Positions 6,273-14,192 of a DNA stretch of 21,215 bases are shown one piece after another (within the stretch, counting starts at the first letter, position 1; each line of letters begins with the position of its first letter). The position numbers and the translations under genes are program-made. Source of the DNA: an uncultured bacterium (GTDB lineage Bacteria > Bacteroidota > Bacteroidia > Chitinophagales > Chitinophagaceae); contig CAJBPC010000432.1 in NCBI GenBank assembly GCA_903957405.1, positions 1 through 21,215 of the forward strand, read 5' to 3'. The notes under the pieces are model-generated. The model was not told where the DNA came from. It worked only from the letters and a program-made list of their open reading frames with translations, and made no database searches.

Positions 6273-8939
6273 TCAAAATCGGCCAGATGGATCGAACTTT
6301 TTACAATCGATCCCCGTTATAGGGCCCGATAAATGGATTTTCGAGGATCCTGCAGCCCGCGCAGGATCATTCGCCTGCGTCATCAGAATAGTTTGAATCA
6401 CTTCGATCGCCTGTGGCAGATCCTCCCATAAGTAACTTTCATGGTCTCCTCCAGTGGGGTGCGTATGGATCTTGCCTTTAACACTGCCCAACAAGGCATC
6501 ATCCAATTCGGTTCTCAAATAGACGGTATTCAACACCAGATGGACATCCCCGGGGAATGACACCTTTCGGAGATGGTTCTGGCGCAAAACGCCCCTGGCC
6601 CTGATGAGTGCTTCTTCCTGTTCAGCATGGGATAATTTTTCCCGATCCGCCAACTGCGGCAATGGTTGATCCGGCGCAGCATCCTCTCGTGCCTGTCCGC
6701 CGGAGCCATCGGCACCGACAGTCACCAAACTGGCATGACGGCCATCAGTTTCCTGACGAAGTGATGCCATCTCCCGAAGCCAGCTGTCATGACCGGCCGA
6801 TCCCGCAAATGGCTGACGTCCCAACTGCCATCCGATCGTATGATAGTGGACCAATGGATCATGCCCGTATTGCCGCACACTGGGATATTGGGTAAGGTAC
6901 CAGTCTTCATCAAACAGGCCATGAGACAGGATGCTTCGCCTTTGAGAAGGGCTCAGGTATAAACGACGCACCTGCAGTTGCACATCCGATTTTTTGCTTC
7001 CTTTGAGCATGTAATGCAGGATCGGATTCTCCCTGTTGAAGTTAAAATCCGGTTCAATGAGCTGATAGTTGTGCTTATTGAAAAAGGCTGAAGGGTGTCT
7101 GTTTTCCTGCCAGCCGAAATGCATGTAATGATGAAAAGCATCTTCCAGAGAATCCGACAGATCGCTATACTGTGCCGCGTACCACTGCGCATCAAAAAGA
7201 TGCAAGGTCTCGGCATCGAGGGACATCGCATGACCGAATCCGCGCAATGCGCGAACCTGCACCAATGTTTCTGCATCTTGCCGACCGATGAAAAGAAAAT
7301 GAAAGACGGGATGATCGTGATGCCGGTTGAATGCAGGATGCAGCATCTCATAGATCATCCCATTGAAATCCGGTGAAGGAGCCCTGTCCTCCTGCCATCC
7401 GAAATGCAGGTAATGATGGCAAGGATCATTTTCCGTTTCCCGGAGATCGGGATTATGCAACAGATACCAGTCCGCATCAAACAGGGAATACTCCTGCATC
7501 AACCCGGGAAGGGATGCGCCAAATCCTCGCAATGCAAGAACCTGCCTTGATATGTCGGGATCTTCCCGACCGATCAGCAGAAAATGCAGGATGGGATGAT
7601 GCAGCTCCCTGTTAAAAGAGGGATCGATGCACGCAAGGATCACCGCATTGAAATCCGGTGAAGGCGCTCTGCCTTCCTGCCAACCGAAATGAAAGTAATG
7701 ATGGAAATACCCGTTTTCCAATGCCACCAGATCGGGATTATGCAAGCGATACCAGTCCTCGTCGAACAGTCCATATTCCCGGACCAATTCGGGGAGCTCT
7801 TCCATCAATGCAATGAGTTTTTGCACCTGCGACCTGATTGCTGCATCAAACCTTCCCACCATAAGAAAATGCGTGACATGATCACACTGAACAGGACGAA
7901 AGCCGGGTACGATCAAATTGTACGCATGAGGCGGAAATAAGGGGGAAGGATGGCGCTTCTCGCTCCACCCGGTGTTCATATACTGCAACAGTGGATCGAT
8001 CCCTGAAAGCCGCACATCTGCATGCATGTGAAGATACCACCCGGGGTCGAAGATCTTATATTGCCGGACGATCCGGAAATTGGACATATGACTGCCGGGA
8101 TTTTCGAAAAGCCGGCCTATGGCTGAAAAATAACGATGCGTGAAACGTTCCAACCGCATGCGCAGCGGATGTATTGGCTTCCGTGCTGGGATATGTACAG
8201 GGGGATCGTCAAATCCTTCATCGAAAACAACTTTATTTTTCAATACACCGGGGTCCTTTGTATCCAAAAGAATGACCAGTATGTCATCTTTCCCGGAAGC
8301 ATGCAGCGCGCCTGCGATCGCTATCGAATCATACCCTCCGGAACATTCACCGATCAGGATGCATGGACCATTGTTACAGCGCGGGAGGATGTGATCCACC
8401 CACTCTCTTATCAGCTCATCCAAATTTCCTTTCGGCTGTGCGCCATGCATCACCTGCGTATCCTGCAATCCGTAGACGCTATACCCATCACCCAGCCGGT
8501 CTGCGAGTGCCATGTACTTGGTGAAGGCGGATGCATGGCCATTGCCCCCCACCGTGATGAAAACGGCCTGTGCTCCGACATGCTCACGAAGTACGATCAA
8601 ACCATGCTGAGCGCAAGATGTGGCACTATCATGACCGGCCCTTAACTGGTCGATGAGTGCTGCCATTTGCTTCAAGACCGGCTCGGCAAATACATCGGTG
8701 GCATTCATATCGATGTTCCACTTTCGATTGATATCTTCTGCCAGTGCGATCATCTGCAAGGAATGTCCACCCAGCTCGAAAAAATCATCTTCAGGGTTGA
8801 TGTCATCGAGGCGCAGCACGGCCTTCCACATCTCTGCCAGCTGCAGGCAAGTCTCTTCTGAGGTTCGATCAACACCCATTGGGATTTCATTTACATCACA
8901 GTTCCTGTTGGTTGCAAGCTCGGATGAACCACCATTCAT
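6273..8939 (-). CDS. Multidomain protein: carrier domain, thioesterase-like core, five WY/HFGW repeats, unknown C-terminal domain
   Basis: An 888-residue protein. Residues 25-105 are a phosphopantetheine carrier domain; the motif FFELGGHSLQMIAL puts the attachment Ser at 60. Residues 112-240 are the first half of an alpha/beta-hydrolase thioesterase: the nucleophile elbow IGECSGG places Cys199 where Ser is usual, and VILLDTKDPG gives the acid Asp226. The GDH-type catalytic His normally found some 90 residues later is not visible, because at about 297 the protein switches to five 95-residue repeats (297-712) with the pattern FD..WY..NPDL....DP..HY.HFGW.E.R.PSP.FN. Such repeats are known to me from proteins linked to glycosyltransferases and rhamnan-synthesis-like domains. 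After a polar linker, residues 770-888 form an unassigned domain with GKIHTHPTGGDHES. It lies 29 nt downstream of the 41-codon ORF and the acyl-AMP ligase, which is the obvious partner to charge its carrier domain. The product is unknown. The protein has no signal peptide and is probably cytoplasmic. Confidence 0.85.
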   Translation of the reverse strand: MNGGSSELATNRNCDVNEIPMGVDRTSEETCLQLAEMWKAVLRLDDINPEDDFFELGGHSLQMIALAEDINRKWNIDMNATDVFAEPVLKQMAALIDQLRAGHDSATSCAQHGLIVLREHVGAQAVFITVGGNGHASAFTKYMALADRLGDGYSVYGLQDTQVMHGAQPKGNLDELIREWVDHILPRCNNGPCILIGECSGGYDSIAIAGALHASGKDDILVILLDTKDPGVLKNKVVFDEGFDDPPVHIPARKPIHPLRMRLERFTHRYFSAIGRLFENPGSHMSNFRIVRQYKIFDPGWYLHMHADVRLSGIDPLLQYMNTGWSEKRHPSPLFPPHAYNLIVPGFRPVQCDHVTHFLMVGRFDAAIRSQVQKLIALMEELPELVREYGLFDEDWYRLHNPDLVALENGYFHHYFHFGWQEGRAPSPDFNAVILACIDPSFNRELHHPILHFLLIGREDPDISRQVLALRGFGASLPGLMQEYSLFDADWYLLHNPDLRETENDPCHHYLHFGWQEDRAPSPDFNGMIYEMLHPAFNRHHDHPVFHFLFIGRQDAETLVQVRALRGFGHAMSLDAETLHLFDAQWYAAQYSDLSDSLEDAFHHYMHFGWQENRHPSAFFNKHNYQLIEPDFNFNRENPILHYMLKGSKKSDVQLQVRRLYLSPSQRRSILSHGLFDEDWYLTQYPSVRQYGHDPLVHYHTIGWQLGRQPFAGSAGHDSWLREMASLRQETDGRHASLVTVGADGSGGQAREDAAPDQPLPQLADREKLSHAEQEEALIRARGVLRQNHLRKVSFPGDVHLVLNTVYLRTELDDALLGSVKGKIHTHPTGGDHESYLWEDLPQAIEVIQTILMTQANDPARAAGSSKIHLSGPITGIDCKKFDPSGRF
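6804..8051 (-). repeat. Five tandem 285-bp coding repeats (95 residues each)
   Basis: Units begin at the F of FD..WY at 8051, 7766, 7481, 7196 and 6914, giving periods of 285, 285, 285 and 282 bp; the fifth unit is partial. DNA identity is retained in places. CATTGAAATCCGGTGAAGG occurs at 7361-7379 and 7646-7664, and AGATCGGGATTATGCAA at 7444-7460 and 7729-7745, both pairs exactly 285 bp apart. This points to relatively recent tandem duplication, at least of units 2 and 3. Confidence 0.92.
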
Positions 8940-8968
8940 GATGTGTTAAGAACTGTAAGAAATGACAT

Positions 8969-9094
8969 TTATACCAAACCATCCAGCACATCTCCCATGA
9001 CCCGCATCACATCCCTGAAGTCTTCCATGAGGGCGCTTTCCGGATCACCCGGCAGCATCAATGATCCTGGCGTGTATTCCCGGCTACTCGGCAT
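8969..9094 (-). CDS. 41-residue small ORF overlapping the ligase stop
   Basis: The ATG at 9094 lies inside the last codons of the ligase gene (overlap 9084-9094, 11 bp) and the stop TAA is at 8971-8969, 29 nt before the next gene. The product is MPSSREYTPGSLMLPGDPES followed by ALMEDFRDVMRVMGDVLDGLV. The second half is a likely amphipathic acidic helix. The start-inside-stop overlap suggests translational coupling, and the ORF fills nearly the whole gap between two co-directional genes. No known family is recognised; it could be a small partner of the ligase or carrier protein, or a leader for coupling. Its short length makes chance possible. Confidence 0.5.
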   Translation of the reverse strand: MPSSREYTPGSLMLPGDPESALMEDFRDVMRVMGDVLDGLV

Positions 9095-10700
9095 AAAGGA
9101 TGGTTATCTTTCCCGCTTCGATCAAATGCCAAATATCACTGCGTTGCTTTTTTCCGCTGGAGGTTTTCGGAAGTGTCGCCGGTCCGACGATGCAGGTCTT
9201 TTCAGAAACAATTCCCAGTTCCGTGATCAATGTCCGATTGATCTGTCGGGCCAACGAGGGAAAGTCAGTCTGTTCCATTGCGGCACGACTCAGCTCCACG
9301 AATACCTGAAGTTTTTCAGTATCCTGTCCGGGCATCGATACGGCCAGTGAGCCGCGTTCCTGAACAAAAGGTAGTGTTTCCACGAGATATTCTATCTCAT
9401 GCAACATATGGTTCACTCCGTTGATGATGATGATCTCCTTCTTCCTTCCGACGATATACAGCTCTCCATTCCGAATCAGACCGACGTCCCCGGTATGCAA
9501 TTTTCCACCTTCGAAGATCGAGGAAATTCCCGGTCCACTAACCACCACTTCGCCTTCGGATTCCGGATCTTCACCGGCTGATTCAATGGATACCGTCGTA
9601 CCCCTGATCGGTTTGCCGCAGGATAGAAATGTCTTTCCGTTTGTGGGATGCGTGAAGGTGCGAAAAAGCGTCTGCGAGTCCTGCATGGTCACGGCAAGTG
9701 TGTATTCTGCCAGACCATACCCGATCATGATCGTCTTTGGATCAAAGCCAATGGCCGAGAACCGTCTTGTGAAAGCCGCAAGGCTGTCTTCCCGAACAGG
9801 CTCAGCACAGACCATTAGGGTTTTCAATTGGGACAAGTCCATCGTACCGATGAGCTTTGTCGGGTCGATTCGTTTGACGCACAGGTCCATGGCAAAATTC
9901 GGGACACTGCAAAAATGTATGGCATATCTGCTTAACGCCTCAATGAAAACCTGGGGGCGCGAAATGAAGTCCAACGGCTCCAACAGATATGTGGCAGTCC
10001 CGTTGACGATGGAAAAAAGCAGGGATCCCACCAGCCCTAGATCATGAAAATGCGGCAACCAGCTGAGTATCCTGTCTTCACGAACAAGCCCCACGACATC
10101 AAACATGGCGGTTGTGTTGTACACAACATTGTCTGAAGATATGGGTATCTGCTTCGAATCACCGGTAGAGCCGGAAGAAAGTTGCAGATACATGGGTGCA
10201 TCGGTGGATACAGGGGGGTGATGAGGAGATTGACGAACAATCGGGGCAGTACGGTCATCAACGATCCATGATACCTGAGTGAACCAGTCATCCTGAGCCA
10301 TCAGCTTTTGAAACCAGCTTTTTTGCCGGATCGTATTCGAGAGCAGGATCTTACAAACCGAAGCGGATTGCATCTGCCGCTTCAACCTGTCCCTACGAAA
10401 GGAGGAGTTGGGCGTCTGGATGGCAATGGGCAATGCACCCATGCGGATCATTGCCAAAAAAGCGGGGATGAAATCATACGCGGATACATACAGCATGATC
10501 ACCTTTTCCCCTTCCCCGATGTCCGCCTGAAAGGCCTGTGCGAGGGAGCAGGACAATTCATGCAGTCCGCGGAAAGTCAAGCTCGCGATTTCCGAAGCAT
10601 CCTTGCCCAACCGAATGAAAACCTGCTTTTCAGGGTGCTCCGCTGCTTGACGTTCTAACATCTCCAATATATGCCGCCCTCTTTTTTCCTCCACACCCAC
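9084..10700 (-). CDS. Fatty-acyl-AMP ligase-like adenylate-forming enzyme
   Basis: A 538-residue member of the ANL superfamily, which activates a carboxylate with ATP to an acyl-adenylate. Visible core motifs are LQLSSGSTGDSKQIPIS (172-188, phosphate loop), SWLPHFHDLGLVG (213-225), GYGLAE (327-332), HTGDVG (402-407), VGRKKEIIIINGVNHMLHEI (417-436) and LPKTSSGKKQR (510-520), in which Lys517 is the catalytic lysine. The W-L-P-x-x-H-D-x-G-L-x-G form is the signature of fatty-acyl-AMP ligases, which pass the acyl group to a carrier protein rather than to CoA. The start is GTG at 10700 (the next in-frame GTG is 10694); an in-frame stop lies four codons upstream, and the start keeps the family N-terminal helix HILEMLERQAAEHPE. 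It is first in a minus-strand operon with the small ORF and the carrier/repeat protein. The acyl substrate is not deducible. Confidence 0.92.
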   Translation of the reverse strand: MGVEEKRGRHILEMLERQAAEHPEKQVFIRLGKDASEIASLTFRGLHELSCSLAQAFQADIGEGEKVIMLYVSAYDFIPAFLAMIRMGALPIAIQTPNSSFRRDRLKRQMQSASVCKILLSNTIRQKSWFQKLMAQDDWFTQVSWIVDDRTAPIVRQSPHHPPVSTDAPMYLQLSSGSTGDSKQIPISSDNVVYNTTAMFDVVGLVREDRILSWLPHFHDLGLVGSLLFSIVNGTATYLLEPLDFISRPQVFIEALSRYAIHFCSVPNFAMDLCVKRIDPTKLIGTMDLSQLKTLMVCAEPVREDSLAAFTRRFSAIGFDPKTIMIGYGLAEYTLAVTMQDSQTLFRTFTHPTNGKTFLSCGKPIRGTTVSIESAGEDPESEGEVVVSGPGISSIFEGGKLHTGDVGLIRNGELYIVGRKKEIIIINGVNHMLHEIEYLVETLPFVQERGSLAVSMPGQDTEKLQVFVELSRAAMEQTDFPSLARQINRTLITELGIVSEKTCIVGPATLPKTSSGKKQRSDIWHLIEAGKITILYAE

Positions 10701-10701
10701 G

Positions 10702-10754
10702 CATTGTTTATTTTATGGTTCGAAAAATAAAAAAAACCGATAAAATAAACAATG
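10702..10754 (-). promoter_or_regulatory. Ligase promoter enclosed by a perfect 15-bp inverted repeat
   Basis: CATTGTTTATTTTAT (10702-10716) and its exact reverse complement (10740-10754) flank 23 bp; inside them GGTT and AACC can extend the stem after a one-base bulge. On the minus strand, TTG at 10752-10750, a 20-nt spacer and TATTTTTC at 10729-10722 match the Bacteroidota -33/-7 pattern. One arm therefore covers the -33 element and the other covers the expected transcription start up to the GTG codon at 10700. This could be an operator with half-sites about 38 bp apart, or a leader hairpin if transcription starts further upstream. Confidence 0.65.
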
Positions 10755-11074
10755 TCCCAATCAAACAATCACTGATAATAGCATAACCCATCCTATCAAA
10801 AAAGAATCATCATCCATTGAAACGATTTAGATCGATCACGAAAGCCTTACCGCTTGATGATCCATCCGACACTGTTAAAAGAGAGGATGCGAACCACTAT
10901 CGCATCCTCCTATCACGTGATATGATGAAGAGCATCCCAGGTGGTGAGCGTGCACGGCATATCCGATGAATATTGCTCCATGACATCCTCCGAATGGGCT
11001 TACTCGACAAGACCTGTCAGCCTTCAAAATATACTTAACGCCTGTGCTTATATTTATTTATCAGGGATCTTTGC
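10755..11074. other. Spacer between ligase and LruC genes
   Basis: A 320-bp stretch without a credible gene. It holds the minus-strand terminator at 10874-10909. The remainder (10755-10873 and 10910-11074) shows no clear promoter, repeat or RNA signature beyond AT-rich sequence next to the ligase promoter. Confidence 0.5.
10874..10909 (-). terminator. Probable terminator of the LruC-domain gene
   Basis: A perfect 10-bp stem GAGGATGCGA / TCGCATCCTC (10883-10892 and 10900-10909) with a 7-nt loop. On the minus strand it is followed by TCTTTTAAC, a short T-rich tail. It lies about 165 nt after the stop of the 11075-13126 gene. There is no T-run on the plus-strand side. Confidence 0.6.
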
Positions 11075-13126
11075 CTATTTGAATATGAGCGCATCGTTCC
11101 TGTAATCTGCCTTGTCCTTGTACCAGTCCTGATAATTCATGCCACCGGAACTGGCCCAGGCAAAGAACTTCAGATAGGCTTTGGTGATGACGGCCTTCTC
11201 CACCGGGTGATCGAACTTGTATGATATGTCTATGGCGAAAGGCAGGTTCTGTGTGCTTCTGTAATATCTTCCTGCAGCTACATCGCTTTTGTCGTTTGCC
11301 GTTCCCAGTAAAGATTTGTCGGCCTTGTCGGTCGGGAGGTTGTCGATCAGATGGACCTCCTTGCCCCTGCTGTCGGAAATAAATATAAATGGATTGAAAG
11401 GCGGTGACCCCGCTGTGGCGATGTCGATCGGTTGCTTGAGTTTGATGACCACCTCCAAGCTTGGGGGCTGGACATATGGCTGCCCGATGGTCGTGTTGAC
11501 ACCGATGGCTGACCCGCCGGGGTATGGCAACTCCTTATACACATCGTCGAAAATGACGAGGACGGCCTTTGATTGTCCAGCTTCGCATCCGTTTGAAAGC
11601 AGTGCGATCTTCGATGGGTTCAAACGTGTTCCGAAGACACTGGATACCATATCGGCACTGAAAGGCAGCTGCATGCCGAATCCCAAACGGTGACTGGCAC
11701 CGGCCGCCAATGGCTTGAATGTCGCGGTGATGCCGGTGATCTTGTTCTGCGCATTGGTCACACGGTTAATGTTGTATGCGACGACGAGGTCATTGAAATC
11801 ATAATCCCCACGGAATGGCCAGAGATCCTCAAAGGCCAATACGTTGAATTGATTTTTCGAAGGATGATAGTTATTGAAAGATTTATCCGGATCCGACGGA
11901 TGGTCATCATCGTCATCCGATACGCCGTCCTTATCTGCGTCGGATGTGGTATGGTTGCTGACCGCCACACCGGTAGCATCAACGGATCTATGGGGATCCA
12001 CCTTGACGGAAAACACCACATCGTTGAAATCATCATCACAGGTTTTCCCTGGCGCCGGTTCGCGGTTCATTTCTTCAAAACCAAGGATGAACTGTCCGCG
12101 TGCGGCATCATTCAGCAACACAGCATGCTTACGTTTTTCTGACATATTCTCGGGATTGAACGATGCATGAGAATGAAACCGCACGGAATTTGTTGCGATC
12201 GTCCCATTGCCAAATGCATTGGCGAATAAAACCCATCCGATTTCGGTATCGGCTCCGAAGTTCCCGATGAACACTTTTGCGCCAGATGAAAGTCCACCCC
12301 CACTACCAGGGAATGACAGATTCGGAAAAATCACACGGATGGTGTCTATATCGGCGGCAGTAGCGGGTGGAGAACCTTTTTTATACGTGTAAAAACCAAG
12401 GGTATGCTTTTCCTGAGCGCCTTCGTGCAGAAAAGTCACATATACGCCTGATGGTTCTTTGATGAGAATATTCGTCTGGGCAGATGCGTTGAAATAATCC
12501 GCCCTGCGCAGCGGCAAGGACAGATACTCCGGAAAATCGGCATTGAGTTCCGCTAAAAACGATGCCGTAATGACGTCTCCCGGAGATGTCAGGTAAGAAG
12601 GCACACCGTCAGCATTCCAACTGCCCAATGCCTTTATGTTTCCTTGGATGGCAAATGGTTCGGCAGGTTCCGCAGCAGGCATGCCGGAGCCGAGCATCGA
12701 GGGCTTTCCACCGAATACATGCCTGACAACACCCATATTCACCCTAACAGACCTCATGTTCACAAAACCGATGGCACGAGTCGAAACCGTAAGGCTGTCG
12801 GAGGATGTGGGCAGCTGAACGGTACTGGAAAAATTCCCTTGAACATCCGTCATGCCACTGAGTAAAAGCTGGCCGCCCCTTTCCGGCAGTGTCGAGTAAC
12901 AATCAATCCGCATGTGCTGGACGGGTTTATCCATCTGATCAAGTACGGAGACATTCACCTTCACTTCCCGGCTCGTCCTGAAGTCAAAATCAGCTGGTAC
13001 AATGATGTCCTCCAGTGTCGCATCCACGGAGGAATGTTCAAAATCCTTCTTGACACAGCTGGAAAATAAAAAAGCAATTGCCAGAATAAAAAGATGTACC
13101 CTGACATTTTTTTCCCGCGTTTTCAT
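11075..13126 (-). CDS. LruC/DUF4114-like domain lipoprotein with calcium-binding-type repeats
   Basis: A 683-residue surface lipoprotein. The start at 13126 gives MKTREKNVRVHLFILAIAFL then FSSC, a signal II peptide with the lipobox Cys. The frame is open 50 codons upstream but that stretch lacks export character. After an N-terminal Ig-like region (EVKVNVSVLDQMDKPVQHM, with carboxypeptidase-like turns) comes a DUF4114-like module ending in ILGFEEMNR and DDDFNDVVFSV. A thrombospondin type-3-like Asp-rich loop (DADKDGVSDDDDDHPSDP, near residue 400) and a LruC domain with AFEDLWPFRGDYDFNDLVVAYN follow. The paired D.DFND motifs mark this family, often calcium-binding, of Bacteroidota and Leptospira surface proteins. 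Its function is unknown; adhesion or matrix association is plausible next to a polysaccharide locus but is inference. It is transcribed alone, divergent from the histidine kinase, with its own terminator. Confidence 0.88.
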   Translation of the reverse strand: MKTREKNVRVHLFILAIAFLFSSCVKKDFEHSSVDATLEDIIVPADFDFRTSREVKVNVSVLDQMDKPVQHMRIDCYSTLPERGGQLLLSGMTDVQGNFSSTVQLPTSSDSLTVSTRAIGFVNMRSVRVNMGVVRHVFGGKPSMLGSGMPAAEPAEPFAIQGNIKALGSWNADGVPSYLTSPGDVITASFLAELNADFPEYLSLPLRRADYFNASAQTNILIKEPSGVYVTFLHEGAQEKHTLGFYTYKKGSPPATAADIDTIRVIFPNLSFPGSGGGLSSGAKVFIGNFGADTEIGWVLFANAFGNGTIATNSVRFHSHASFNPENMSEKRKHAVLLNDAARGQFILGFEEMNREPAPGKTCDDDFNDVVFSVKVDPHRSVDATGVAVSNHTTSDADKDGVSDDDDDHPSDPDKSFNNYHPSKNQFNVLAFEDLWPFRGDYDFNDLVVAYNINRVTNAQNKITGITATFKPLAAGASHRLGFGMQLPFSADMVSSVFGTRLNPSKIALLSNGCEAGQSKAVLVIFDDVYKELPYPGGSAIGVNTTIGQPYVQPPSLEVVIKLKQPIDIATAGSPPFNPFIFISDSRGKEVHLIDNLPTDKADKSLLGTANDKSDVAAGRYYRSTQNLPFAIDISYKFDHPVEKAVITKAYLKFFAWASSGGMNYQDWYKDKADYRNDALIFK

Positions 13127-13243
13127 GATTCGGTGTTTTAGGTTAATAAATAAAAAGCATACTCGCACACGTGTTGCCAGTGAAAAAATATAAATACAAA
13201 TACCGGGGTGAAATGTAGAAAGGGCATCGGGGTATAATGCCGC

Positions 13244-13271
13244 TTGAAAGAACAAAACTACGTTACATTTT
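13244..13271 (+). promoter_or_regulatory. Promoter candidate for the histidine kinase gene
   Basis: TTG at 13244-13246, a 17-nt spacer and TACATTTT at 13264-13271 match TTG-N17-20-TAnnTTTG at all but the last base. This predicts a start near 13278 and a leader of about 65 nt. The site lies in the 217-bp divergent spacer shared with the LruC gene. That gene's own promoter is less clear (a possible -7 TATGCTTT on the minus strand near 13155-13162). Confidence 0.55.
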
Positions 13272-13343
13272 AACACGAAGAAATTTTTCCATTACCAAAG
13301 TTGATAGTTTTACATCCACCCGCTGACCATAAAAAACCCAACC

Positions 13344-14192
13344 ATGCACCACAACAAACAACCTGCCATCGGCATGTTACATGACACCCATCAACACCCC
13401 AACACCTTCACAGGAGCGCTCCGCGCCGAAGAAGAGCAGATGGACTTACCCCCGTCAGTGCTGAAAAAAATCGCCGAAAAACAGAGAAAAATAAACGAAA
13501 CAAGGGATAGACTGTTCTCCGTGATCGCCCACGACCTACGGGGTCCGGTAGGGAATGTGCACAACGGACTCATGTATTTATCCACAAACAGCCTGCCGGA
13601 TGAAAACAAAAGAATCGAACTGATCCGCGAACTGACGGATTCCTCCGGCCAAGTGTTGGAGCTGCTGGAAAATCTACTCAACTGGTCAAAACTCCACAAG
13701 GATTTCATCCGCATTCAACCTCAGGAATTGGATGTGTCGGAAGAGATTGACAAATGCATCAGCCTCCTGAGTTATTCCGTCAAACAGAAATCAATCGATG
13801 TAAGGATCCGGAATGAAAAGAGACTGAAGGCATTCGCCGACAAAGCATCGTTTGAGTTGGTCATCAGGAATATCATGTCCAACGCGATCAAATACACACC
13901 GGAAAAGGGGCAGGTATCCGTTTCCACAACGGAGATGAACGACAGGGTCGTGATTTCCATCAGGGACAGCGGTCCGGGCATGAAGAAAGAATACGCCGAC
14001 TTGATCCTGCATGCCGACCCGTTAGATTCAACACAATTGTCTGACCGGGATATTGGCTCCGGAATCGGACTATACCTTTGCCAAGAATTTTTAAAGATGA
14101 ACGCCGGTGACTTATGGGTCAGAACCAAACCGGGCAGCGGCAGTATGTTTCACTTATCATTCCCGATGAAAAAGATGGAAGAATTTTCCTAA
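13344..14192 (+). CDS. Soluble sensor-less histidine kinase
   Basis: A 282-residue histidine kinase. Residues 30-58 are a charged helix or coiled coil, followed by the HisKA box FSVIAHDLRGPVGN with phospho-acceptor His63. The ATPase domain has the N box NIMSNAIKYTPE (176-187), G1 DSGPGM (208-213) and G2 GSGIGLYLCQEFL (238-250). There is no transmembrane segment, signal peptide or recognisable PAS/GAF sensor; the first 30 residues are polar and His-rich. It therefore probably senses through a partner protein or serves as an intermediate in a phosphorelay. In-frame ATGs at 13374 and 13440 are alternative starts. The single-domain receiver gene 390 bp downstream is its likely partner, and the exopolysaccharide operon behind that the likely target. 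Confidence 0.93.
   Translation: MHHNKQPAIGMLHDTHQHPNTFTGALRAEEEQMDLPPSVLKKIAEKQRKINETRDRLFSVIAHDLRGPVGNVHNGLMYLSTNSLPDENKRIELIRELTDSSGQVLELLENLLNWSKLHKDFIRIQPQELDVSEEIDKCISLLSYSVKQKSIDVRIRNEKRLKAFADKASFELVIRNIMSNAIKYTPEKGQVSVSTTEMNDRVVISIRDSGPGMKKEYADLILHADPLDSTQLSDRDIGSGIGLYLCQEFLKMNAGDLWVRTKPGSGSMFHLSFPMKKMEEFS

Noticed and set aside
8937..8969. Ten-codon frame (MSFLTVLNTS) linking the small ORF stop to the next ATG
   Set aside because: TAAATG and TCATGA overlaps are suggestive of coupling, but a ten-residue frame is expected by chance.
13168..13188. ACACGTGT palindrome in the LruC/kinase divergent spacer as an operator
   Set aside because: Only 8 bp, a common self-complementary string, with no second copy or clear promoter overlap.
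13127..13276. 50-codon upstream extension of the LruC lipoprotein
   Set aside because: The extension has no export signal, and the classic lipoprotein signal begins at 13126; the extra segment also covers the divergent promoter region.
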